The notes under the pieces: generated by a model
The model's database searches: none
The model's input: only the letters and a program-made list of their open reading frames with translations
Told to the model about the DNA's origin: nothing
Shown: positions 1 through 4,877 of the stretch, piece by piece
How the letters are laid out: the number at the start of each line of letters is the position of its first letter
How positions within the stretch are numbered: position 1 is the first letter of the stretch
Position numbers and translations under genes: made by a program
Assembly (NCBI GenBank): GCA_947372365.1
Contig: CANBTK010000196.1
Coordinates: 1 to 5,359 of the forward strand
Length of the DNA stretch: 5,359 bases
Direction: 5' to 3'
From: Flavipsychrobacter stenotrophus
GTDB lineage: Bacteria; Bacteroidota; Bacteroidia; Chitinophagales; Chitinophagaceae

Positions 1-1127
1 ATCACATCTTTATCTGTATAATATTCTGCCGCCAGGCAGAAATCACCATTGCTTGCTTGCTGTAAACTATTTCCCCAACAACCTTGTGTTCTTCCGCCAT
101 ACTTTTTGCACCATTGCATGTTTCCCGAACTGTCAGTTTTTATTAAGAAGCAGCTATTGCCATAAGTATACGGAAAGTGCCGAGTATAACCGAATATAAG
201 ATAACCTCCATCTAACGTTTTGATTACCTTGGTCGCTTCAGCATTATAGCTGAAATGGAACTGTTTTGACCAAATGGGGTTTCCCAATGAATCTACTTTT
301 AATAATACTGCGTCGCAAGGAGCGGTTGATGAAACATCATAATTGCTGCTGCAGGCTAAAACGAAAAAATTGCCATCTTTTATGATCGACTTGGGTACAC
401 TTACAGGGGTACTATAGCCTTTCCGCCACAATGTATTTCCGGATTTGTCTGTTTTTACCAAAAACCCTCTGGCTGAATCAACCGTACTGCTGTATGTAGT
501 ACCAGCAATCAGGAAACCACTTTCAGCCTCAGCAACATCAAAAGCCATATCTATAACTCCCGGCCTGTCATACCCTTTCGACCATTGTATGTTTCCGCCT
601 GTGTCAGTTTTTACTACATACGCTTTTGTGTGAGTAGCAGTAATACCGGTTACTAAACTATCCGATTTGTCTCCTACAATAATGAATCCACCATCGTTTG
701 TATGTTTTAGTCCATATAGTTCCTCATTATGAGTTTTACGCCCAAATGATTTTACCCAGCTAACCTGCCCTGTACGGCTCATTTTCGTAAAAATGATTTT
801 GAATTTGTAGGGTGTATCGTAACCTGTAGAAGCAACAATAAATGTGGAATCCGATATCGTATCCACCGACATATTATTATCAAGCCTTACATTCATTGGG
901 TTTACACTTTTAGCCCATAAGATGTTGCAAGCGCTATCTAAGTGGATAATTTTAAATTTATAGTTCTTGGCAAAGGCGGTATACGTTCCGTCGCTGTTCT
1001 GTGTTAATGAAGCTCCGAACAGAAAATCTCCCGTAGTGTTCGGGATGTAAATTGATTTCATAATTCCCTGCCCACTGGCAAAAAACGAAACAACTAACAA
1101 TGAAATAAATAGAACAATGCGCATCAT
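1..1127 (-). CDS. Secreted beta-propeller-like repeat protein, N-terminal part (cut by window edge)
   Basis: Reading the minus strand from the ATG at 1127-1125 gives an uninterrupted frame of 375 codons to the left edge, with no stop codon in the window. The N-terminus (MMRIVLFISLLVVSFFASGQ) is a typical signal peptide, with likely cleavage near residues 18-21, so the product is exported. The rest is a series of blades of about 53 residues, each with a 'DGG-F/Y-hydrophobic' strand, an 'F-L-(V/I)-K-T-D-x-x-G-N' strand and a Trp-x-Lys end. The marker tryptophans fall at residues 71, 124, 182, 234, 286 and 339. This pattern is common in Bacteroidetes secreted propeller proteins, many of which end in a type IX secretion sorting domain; that end would lie outside the window. 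No catalytic residues are recognisable, and the specific function is unknown. The start was chosen because it places the signal peptide at the N-terminus, although the frame stays open upstream to 1313. No Shine-Dalgarno sequence is visible. Confidence 0.85.
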   Translation of the reverse strand, partial: MMRIVLFISLLVVSFFASGQGIMKSIYIPNTTGDFLFGASLTQNSDGTYTAFAKNYKFKIIHLDSACNILWAKSVNPMNVRLDNNMSVDTISDSTFIVASTGYDTPYKFKIIFTKMSRTGQVSWVKSFGRKTHNEELYGLKHTNDGGFIIVGDKSDSLVTGITATHTKAYVVKTDTGGNIQWSKGYDRPGVIDMAFDVAEAESGFLIAGTTYSSTVDSARGFLVKTDKSGNTLWRKGYSTPVSVPKSIIKDGNFFVLACSSNYDVSSTAPCDAVLLKVDSLGNPIWSKQFHFSYNAEATKVIKTLDGGYLIFGYTRHFPYTYGNSCFLIKTDSSGNMQWCKKYGGRTQGCWGNSLQQASNGDFCLAAEYYTDKDV

Positions 1128-1637
1128 ATAAAGGTATATGAAATAATACTTATTTCCACGCAAGATGGCTCTACAAAAAGAGTTCGCCCCCCCTTCATAC
1201 TTCAGCGATGCCTGTTGCGCCACGAGCAAGGCCTGGTTAGGGTTGAGGGTAGCCGCAAAAAGCATAAATACTAAATTTTCTCCTCTATTAGCCTTGCATA
1301 GCAAGCATAAGGTTTAGGGAAACTGCCTTCTATTGGTTTAAAAAAATAAATGCGGCTAAACAGCATCGATGAAACACACTTCCTGCAAAACCATAAAAAT
1401 GAACAGCTTGCCCTGTAAAATGAACAATTTTAGCAGCCCTTCGACGAAACCAGCATCGTTTGTGCGATAACCAACAAAAAACGTTACATTATCACCGGGT
1501 ATATACTATTACTCAAATCGAAGGCGCTATTTGCTGGAACCTGCCGCATGAATTACCACCTTCTTAAAATAATTGTACAATAAATTAATTGATAATCAGC
1601 AACTTGCAATAGCACCTTAAAAAAAACTAATAAAATA
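1128..1637. other. Intergenic region between divergent genes, no gene recognised
   Basis: This stretch separates the minus-strand secreted-protein gene from the ribosomal operon promoter. It contains a GC-rich block (about 1151-1260, annotated separately), a small inverted repeat (CTTGC-ATA-GCAAG near 1293-1305) and a 10-bp direct repeat AAAATGAACA at 1396-1405 and 1417-1426. From about 1320 to 1637 it is AT-rich, and I see no convincing coding frame, tRNA or structured RNA. The promoter of the minus-strand gene must lie here or close by, but I could not find a good TAnnTTTG match on that strand. Confidence 0.6.
1151..1260. other. GC-rich intergenic block, possible dispersed repeat or relic
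   Basis: I count 59 G/C in these 110 bases (54%), against 28 of 80 (35%) in the adjacent 1261-1340. The block contains a run of seven C (1186-1192 region), short complementary arms CTCT-ACAAAA-AGAG nearby, and the tandem-like TTAGGGTTGAGGGT. On the minus strand it is open in the same frame as the downstream secreted-protein gene. Its composition unlike its surroundings suggests an inserted repeat unit or a decayed coding fragment, but this cannot be decided from one copy. Confidence 0.35.
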
Positions 1638-1669
1638 TTTGGTGTTGTTGTTGCCTGCTTTTACCTTTG
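1638..1669 (+). promoter_or_regulatory. Bacteroidetes-type promoter for the rplM-rpsI-rpsB operon
   Basis: A -33 element TTTG (1638-1641) is followed by a 20-bp spacer and a perfect -7 element TACCTTTG (1662-1669). This matches the consensus known for the primary sigma factor of Bacteroidetes (TTTG, 19-21 bp, TAnnTTTG). Transcription would start around 1675, giving a leader of roughly 70 nt before rplM. The position just upstream of the first operon gene supports the call; the start point itself is inferred. Confidence 0.7.
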
Positions 1670-1743
1670 CCGTCCCTTAAAATAACATTAATCCTGTTTT
1701 TGGAGGGATAAAATTAGAAATAAGTAAAATACACATTTAACAA

Positions 1744-2184
1744 ATGAGACACTTAAGTTTTAAAACACAGTCAGCCAACGAGAAAATCGTAACACGTGAC
1801 TGGTATGTTGTAGATGCAACCAACCAAACACTTGGCCGTATGTGCTCGAGGATCGCTGCCACGTTGCGCGGTAAGAACAAGGTTTATTATACTCCTCACT
1901 TTGATTGTGGAGATTATGTAATCGTTCTGAACAGTAATAAAGTAATCCTTACCGGCAACAAGCTGGAAGATAAGGAATACCAGACTTACTCTATGTACCC
2001 AGGGGGCCAGAAGATCGAAACCGCAAAGGAAATGATCAGCCGCCGCCCTAACCTGATGATTGAGCGCGCTGTAAAAGGCATGCTGCCAAAAAATCGTTTA
2101 GGCCGTGCTATGTACAAGAAATTGTTCGTTTATGATGGTGCAGACCACCCGCATAAAGCTCAGGCTCCAAAGGAAATGAAATAA
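1744..2184 (+). CDS. rplM: 50S ribosomal protein L13
   Basis: This encodes a 146-residue protein of normal L13 length, a large-subunit protein that binds 23S rRNA early in assembly. Family features are the W-Y-V-V-D-A start of the fold (20-25), the LGR segment (30-32), the [11 protein letters not shown] stretch (49-59), the Tyr-x-x-Tyr-Pro-Gly-Gly region (about 82-88), and the signature [13 protein letters not shown] (109-121) followed by the Y-x-G-x-x-H-P-H motif near 130-137. The N-terminal extension before residue 17 ([10 protein letters not shown]) resembles that of other Bacteroidetes L13 proteins. The ATG at 1744 is the only sensible start; it is preceded by an A-rich stretch rather than a Shine-Dalgarno sequence, as is usual in this phylum. 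It is the first gene of the operon, 66 nt before rpsI, an order found widely in bacteria. Confidence 0.97.
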   Translation: MRHLSFKTQSANEKIVTRDWYVVDATNQTLGRMCSRIAATLRGKNKVYYTPHFDCGDYVIVLNSNKVILTGNKLEDKEYQTYSMYPGGQKIETAKEMISRRPNLMIERAVKGMLPKNRLGRAMYKKLFVYDGADHPHKAQAPKEMK

Positions 2185-2250
2185 TTCGCGGGCACTGTTC
2201 CGGTTTTAAGTAAACAATTACCTAAAAAATAATAAAACCATTCATATAAA

Positions 2251-2640
2251 ATGGAAAAACAAAAAAACGCTGTTGGCCGCCGTAAAGAAGCCGTTGCCCG
2301 TGTATATCTGAGCAAAGGAACCGGTAACATAACAGTTAACGACAAAGAATATAAAAAGTACTTTCCTATTATGTACCTGCAAAATCAGGTAGAGCTTCCT
2401 TTCAAAACAATTGATGGCGCAAGTTCTTTTGATGTTGTAGTTAACGTACAAGGTGGTGGCCCTAAAGGCCAGGCTGAAGCAATTAAGATGGGTATTTCCC
2501 GTGCATTAGTTGAAATGAACGCTGAATACAAGCCAATGTTGAAAAAACAAAGCTTGCTTACCCGCGATAGCCGCTCTGTTGAACGTAAGAAATTCGGTAA
2601 ACGTAAAGCACGCCGTAGCTTCCAGTTCTCAAAACGCTAG
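2251..2640 (+). CDS. rpsI: 30S ribosomal protein S9
   Basis: This encodes a 129-residue protein, the normal S9 length. It carries the opening G-R-R-K-E-A-V-A-R-V segment (9-18), the S9 signature GGGPKGQAEAIKMGISRAL (68-86), the LLTRDSR motif (102-108) and a strongly basic C-terminal tail ending in FQFSKR. In S9 this tail reaches the decoding region of the small subunit, where its terminal Lys-Arg contacts the P-site tRNA; the ending is intact here. The ATG at 2251 lies in an A/T-rich context without a Shine-Dalgarno sequence. The gene is co-oriented with rplM upstream and rpsB 72 nt downstream, and is almost certainly transcribed from the rplM promoter. Confidence 0.97.
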   Translation: MEKQKNAVGRRKEAVARVYLSKGTGNITVNDKEYKKYFPIMYLQNQVELPFKTIDGASSFDVVVNVQGGGPKGQAEAIKMGISRALVEMNAEYKPMLKKQSLLTRDSRSVERKKFGKRKARRSFQFSKR

Positions 2641-2650
2641 TATGTGGGTG

Positions 2651-2672
2651 GTGGCGCAGTTTATTGCGCCGC
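2651..2672 (+). promoter_or_regulatory. Hairpin in the rpsI-rpsB spacer
   Basis: GGCGCA (2653-2658) pairs with TGCGCC (2665-2670) across a 6-nt loop, GTTTAT. Adding a U-G and a G-C pair gives an 8-bp stem over 2651-2672. An A-run and a U-run (AAAAAGTATTTTT, 2679-2691) follow after a gap of several bases, so it is not a classic terminator. It lies between rpsI and the rpsB start, where an attenuator, a processing site or a leader bound by a ribosomal protein would be plausible. The role is inferred. Confidence 0.45.
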
Positions 2673-2712
2673 TACTGGAAAAAGTATTTTTAACCAACAA
2701 GAAATTATTCAA

Positions 2713-3708
2713 ATGGAAGATAATAAAACTTTACACCAGCAGCTGCTTGAGGCTGGCGTTCACTTCGGTCACCTGAAGAAAAAATGGAACCCAAAGATGT
2801 TGCCTTACATCTTTGCTGAAAAGAACGGCATCCACATCATAGACCTTAACAAAACCATTGAAGGGCTTGATGAGGCTGCACAAGCCATGAAATCTATCGC
2901 TAAGAGCGGTAAGAAAATCATGTTTGTTGCTACCAAAAAACAATCAAAAGAAATAGTTGCTGAAGCAGCAGCTAAAATAAACATGCCTTTCGTTACTGAA
3001 CGTTGGTTAGGTGGTATGCTTACCAACTTCCAGACTATCCGTAAGAGCGTAAAGAAAATGTTGAGCATCCAGAAAATGCTTGAAGACGGTACTATGGATA
3101 GCGTTACCAAGAAAGAACGCCTTACCCTTACCCGTAGCAAGGATAAAATGGAAAAAGTATTAGGCGGTATCTCCCAGATGGGCCGTACTCCTGCTGCTTT
3201 GTTCATCGTAGATATCAGCCATGAGCATATTGCCCTTGCTGAAGCTAAGCGCCTTGGCATCACTACCTTCGCGATGGTAGATACTAACAGCGACCCAACT
3301 AAAGTTGATTTTGCTATCCCATCTAACGATGATGCTACAAAATCTATCTCTATTATAACCGGTTACCTTACTGCTGCTATCATGGAAGGCCTCCAGGAGC
3401 GTGCATTGGTAAAAGACAGTGACGAAGAAACAGCTGAAGAACTGGCTGAAAGGACTCGTGGCATGGAAATTACCGAAGAAGATAACGAAGGTGGCCGTGG
3501 CCGTGGTGGCCGCGGGCGTGGCCGTGGTGCAGCAGCCGGTGGTGGCGCAGGTGCACCAGGTGGCGCAGGCCGTGGCCCAGGTGGCCCTGGCCGTGGCCCG
3601 GGTGGCGGCACTGGCCGTGGTGCAGGTGGCGGAAGCCGTCCTGGCCAGGGTGGTGGCGGCAACAGGCCGGGTGGCGCAAGTGGCCGTCCGAACCCAGTAA
3701 AACGCTAA
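2713..3708 (+). CDS. rpsB: 30S ribosomal protein S2 with Gly/Arg-rich C-terminal extension
   Basis: This encodes a 331-residue protein, clearly longer than the roughly 240-260 residues usual for S2. The S2 domain covers about residues 1-233: the LLEAGVHFGH signature (11-20), K-W-N-P-K-M-x-P-Y-I-F just after it, T-E-R-W-L-G-G-M-L-T-N-F (95-106), and the second signature around TPAALFIVDISHEHIALAEA, then N-S-D-P (192-195) and the D-x-A-I-P-S-N-D-D-A stretch. S2 binds the 30S subunit late, near S1. Residues 234-259 form an acidic linker (12 Asp/Glu, 3 Lys/Arg) and 260-331 a tail with 36 Gly, 12 Arg, 8 Ala and 8 Pro and no acidic or aromatic residue. I chose the ATG at 2713 over the in-frame ATG at 2644 because S2 homologues begin a few residues before the LLEAGVHFGH motif, and the longer version would run through the spacer hairpin with non-S2 sequence. 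It is the third gene of the operon. Confidence 0.96.
   Translation: MEDNKTLHQQLLEAGVHFGHLKKKWNPKMLPYIFAEKNGIHIIDLNKTIEGLDEAAQAMKSIAKSGKKIMFVATKKQSKEIVAEAAAKINMPFVTERWLGGMLTNFQTIRKSVKKMLSIQKMLEDGTMDSVTKKERLTLTRSKDKMEKVLGGISQMGRTPAALFIVDISHEHIALAEAKRLGITTFAMVDTNSDPTKVDFAIPSNDDATKSISIITGYLTAAIMEGLQERALVKDSDEETAEELAERTRGMEITEEDNEGGRGRGGRGRGRGAAAGGGAGAPGGAGRGPGGPGRGPGGGTGRGAGGGSRPGQGGGGNRPGGASGRPNPVKR
3490..3705 (+). repeat. Low-complexity GC-rich coding tract (S2 tail)
   Basis: These 216 bases encode the Gly/Arg tail, built almost entirely from GGT/GGC, CGT and CCN/GCN codons, so they are far more GC-rich than the rest of the operon. Two adjacent 21-nt units (3568-3588 and 3589-3609), encoding GRGPGGP and GRGPGGG, are nearly identical and look like a tandem duplication. 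Such tracts tend to vary in length by slippage. Long frames on other strands and phases here are by-products of the composition. Confidence 0.8.
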
Positions 3709-3713
3709 TTCAG

Positions 3714-3741
3714 TCGGCAGTCAGCAATTTGCAGTTGACAG
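3714..3741 (+). repeat. 28-nt heptad repeat, copy 1 (downstream of rpsB)
   Basis: Four consecutive 7-base units begin 5 nt after the rpsB stop codon. The first is TCGGCAG, the second TCAGCAA, the third TTTGCAG, and the last TTGACAG. The unit order matches the copies at 4743-4770 (24 of 28 bases identical) and, inverted, at 4850-4877. The function is unknown. Confidence 0.75.
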
Positions 3742-3750
3742 CCTTCGTAG

Positions 3751-3770
3751 GGGTTCAAAATTTTGAACCC
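3751..3770. repeat. Perfect 20-bp palindrome
   Basis: GGGTTCAAAATTTTGAACCC is fully self-complementary with no spacer. As RNA it would fold to an 8-bp stem with an AAUU loop. It is bracketed by AGCCTT (3740-3745) and AAGGCT (3781-3786), which could form an outer 6-bp stem. It could be a dispersed extragenic palindrome, a dimeric protein-binding site or part of the rpsB 3' end; the sequence alone does not decide. Confidence 0.75.
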
Positions 3771-3807
3771 TGATTGAAAAAAGGCTTAAGACTAAAGATA
3801 ACAGTTC

Positions 3808-3835
3808 ATTAAAGCCCCGTTTTTGGGGCTTTAAT
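3808..3835 (+). terminator. Terminator-like hairpin between rpsB and tsf
   Basis: ATTAAAGCCCC (3808-3818) pairs perfectly with GGGGCTTTAAT (3825-3835) across the 6-nt loop GTTTTT, an 11-bp stem with a GC core. The U-tract that follows is weak (three T's within the stem, then AATAATAAAA), so termination is probably partial. It would end rpsB transcripts or reduce read-through into tsf. Confidence 0.6.
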
Positions 3836-3853
3836 AATAAAATGCGAATTTTG
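3822..3853 (+). promoter_or_regulatory. Possible tsf promoter overlapping the upstream hairpin
   Basis: TTTG (3822-3825), then a 20-bp spacer, then GAATTTTG (3846-3853). This matches the Bacteroidetes TTTG / TAnnTTTG arrangement with one mismatch (G for the first T) and the same spacing as the rplM promoter. The -33 element lies in the loop and first stem base of the terminator-like hairpin. Transcription would begin near 3860, about 35 nt before the tsf start codon. Confidence 0.4.
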
Positions 3854-3893
3854 CAACCTCATTACAAAAACTTGACAAAAGAAAAATACTAAA

Positions 3894-4736
3894 ATGAGCA
3901 CAATAACAATATCAGCAGCTGAAGTAAATAAGCTGCGCCAGCAAACAGGTGCAGGCATGATGGATTGCCGCAAAGCACTTACAGAAAGCAATGGCGATTT
4001 TGAAGCAGCTATTGACTACCTGCGTAAAAAAGGCCAGAAAGTTGCTGCTAACCGTAGCGACCGCGAGGCTAAAGAAGGTGTGGTTATAGCACGTAATAAT
4101 GCCGATAACACTTACGGTATCATCGTTAACCTGAGCTCTGAAACCGATTTCGTTGCTAAGAATGAAGACTTCATCGCTTTCGCTAACCAGATAGTTGACA
4201 TAGCTATGGCTTCTAAGGTTTCGACTGTTGAAGACCTTAAAGCACAACCAATGGAAGGCGCTACAGTTGGTGACAAACTGATGGAAGTAGTTGCTAAAAT
4301 TGGCGAGAAAATTGATATCATCCGTTTTGAGCAGGTTACTGCTGCATCGGTTGTATCTTACATCCATTCAGGTTACCGTATTGGTGTATTGGTTGCAATG
4401 AACCAGGCTTCTTCTGATGCCATCGTTATAGCTGGTAAGGACGTAGCTATGCAGATAGCTGCTATGAACCCACTTGCAGTTGATTCAGAAAGCATATCTG
4501 AAGAAATGATTGCCCGTGAAAAAGCTATTGCTATCGACCAGATTATGGCAGAAGGTAAAACAGGCGAAATGGCTGAGAAAATTGCTGTTGGCAAACTGAA
4601 CAAATTCTTCAAAGAAAACACTTTATTGCCACAGGCTTTCGTAAAAGACAACGGCAAAACTGTTGCTGATTACTTAACTTCTGTAAGCAAAGGCTTAACT
4701 GTTGTTAGCTTCAAGCGTATTGCTGTAGGAGGATAA
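3894..4736 (+). CDS. tsf: Translation elongation factor Ts
   Basis: This encodes a 280-residue protein, close to the usual EF-Ts length. EF-Ts is the cytoplasmic guanine-nucleotide exchange factor that releases GDP from EF-Tu. The N-terminal UBA-like domain (about 5-45) carries the family signature LRQQTGAGMMDCRKAL (14-29). The second signature, ending in E-T-D-F-V-A-K-N, contains the TDFV motif (84-87) that contacts EF-Tu. The core domains follow, including the conserved Y-I-H-x-G-Y-R-I-G-V-L-V segment after mid-protein, and a late N-K-F-F-K-E-N-T-L-L-x-Q-x-F-V stretch typical of the family. The ATG at 3894 lies in an A-rich context; no alternative start fits. It follows rpsB by 185 nt, an unusually wide gap that holds a palindrome, a terminator-like hairpin and a candidate promoter, so tsf may have its own expression control. 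Confidence 0.97.
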   Translation: MSTITISAAEVNKLRQQTGAGMMDCRKALTESNGDFEAAIDYLRKKGQKVAANRSDREAKEGVVIARNNADNTYGIIVNLSSETDFVAKNEDFIAFANQIVDIAMASKVSTVEDLKAQPMEGATVGDKLMEVVAKIGEKIDIIRFEQVTAASVVSYIHSGYRIGVLVAMNQASSDAIVIAGKDVAMQIAAMNPLAVDSESISEEMIAREKAIAIDQIMAEGKTGEMAEKIAVGKLNKFFKENTLLPQAFVKDNGKTVADYLTSVSKGLTVVSFKRIAVGG

Positions 4737-4742
4737 TTTTAG

Positions 4743-4770
4743 TTGGCAGTCGGCAATTTGCAGTCGGCAG
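4743..4770 (+). repeat. 28-nt heptad repeat, copy 2 (downstream of tsf)
   Basis: Four 7-base units begin 6 nt after the tsf stop codon. The first is TTGGCAG and the second TCGGCAA; the third is TTTGCAG and the fourth TCGGCAG. It has the same orientation as copy 1 and is inverted relative to copy 3 (25 of 28 bases match after reverse complementing). Confidence 0.8.
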
Positions 4771-4784
4771 TACTTTTGATATTT

Positions 4785-4821
4785 AAGTAGCCGGTACTTT
4801 TGTAGTACCGGCTATTTTATT
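4785..4821 (+). terminator. Rho-independent terminator of tsf
   Basis: TAGCCGGTAC (4788-4797) pairs perfectly with GTACCGGCTA (4805-4814) across the 7-nt loop TTTTGTA, extendable by a G-U and two A-U pairs to 4785/4817. A T-rich tail (TTTTATTTTA, 4815-4824) follows directly. It is well placed to end tsf transcripts. Read from the other strand the tail is less T-rich, so it would be a weaker terminator for the convergent gene. Confidence 0.85.
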
Positions 4822-4830
4822 TTAGGTGAG

Positions 4831-4846
4831 AGTATACAGATATACT
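4831..4846. repeat. Short inverted repeat in the convergent spacer
   Basis: AGTATA and TATACT flank CAGA, giving a 6-bp A/T-rich stem with a 4-nt loop between the tsf terminator and heptad copy 3. It is probably too weak to matter on its own. Confidence 0.4.
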
Positions 4847-4849
4847 AGA

Positions 4850-4877
4850 CTGCCGACTGTAAATTGCCGACTACAAA
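4850..4877 (-). repeat. 28-nt heptad repeat, copy 3 (downstream of the serine hydrolase gene)
   Basis: Read on the minus strand, four heptads begin immediately after the TAG stop codon of the serine hydrolase gene. The first is TTTGTAG and the second TCGGCAA; the third is TTTACAG and the fourth TCGGCAG. As with the other two copies, it points in the sense direction of the gene it follows. It forms an inverted pair with copy 2 around the tsf terminator. Confidence 0.8.

Noticed and set aside
445..633. Plus-strand open frame of 62 codons
   Set aside because: It lies antisense within the well-supported secreted-protein gene and has no recognisable features.
1702..1707. GGAGGG as a Shine-Dalgarno sequence for rplM
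   Set aside because: It is 36 nt upstream of the ATG, too far to place the ribosome, and the phylum rarely uses such sites.
2660..2692. Possible internal promoter before rpsB (TATTTTTA at 2685-2692)
   Set aside because: The last base of the -7 element does not match, and there is no TTTG at the right distance; the match is no better than expected in AT-rich DNA.
2644..2712. In-frame upstream ATG extending S2 by 23 residues
   Set aside because: The extra sequence is unlike any S2 N-terminus, runs through the spacer hairpin, and starts only 3 nt after the rpsI stop. The ATG at 2713 puts the LLEAGVHFGH motif at its usual place.
2805..3263. Minus-strand open frame of 152 codons opposite rpsB
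   Set aside because: It is antisense to conserved S2 coding sequence; the hydrophobic composition is what the reverse strand of charged codons gives.
3363..3700. Long Pro-, Val/Ala- or His-rich open frames in other phases over the S2 tail
   Set aside because: These are shadows of a biased GC-rich low-complexity tract; no family features.
3912..4367. Minus-strand open frame of 151 codons opposite tsf
   Set aside because: It is antisense to conserved EF-Ts coding sequence, with no independent support.
3711..4877. CRISPR array from the repeated 28-nt units
   Set aside because: Only three imperfect copies, internally heptameric, separated by genes rather than by uniform spacers, with no cas genes nearby.
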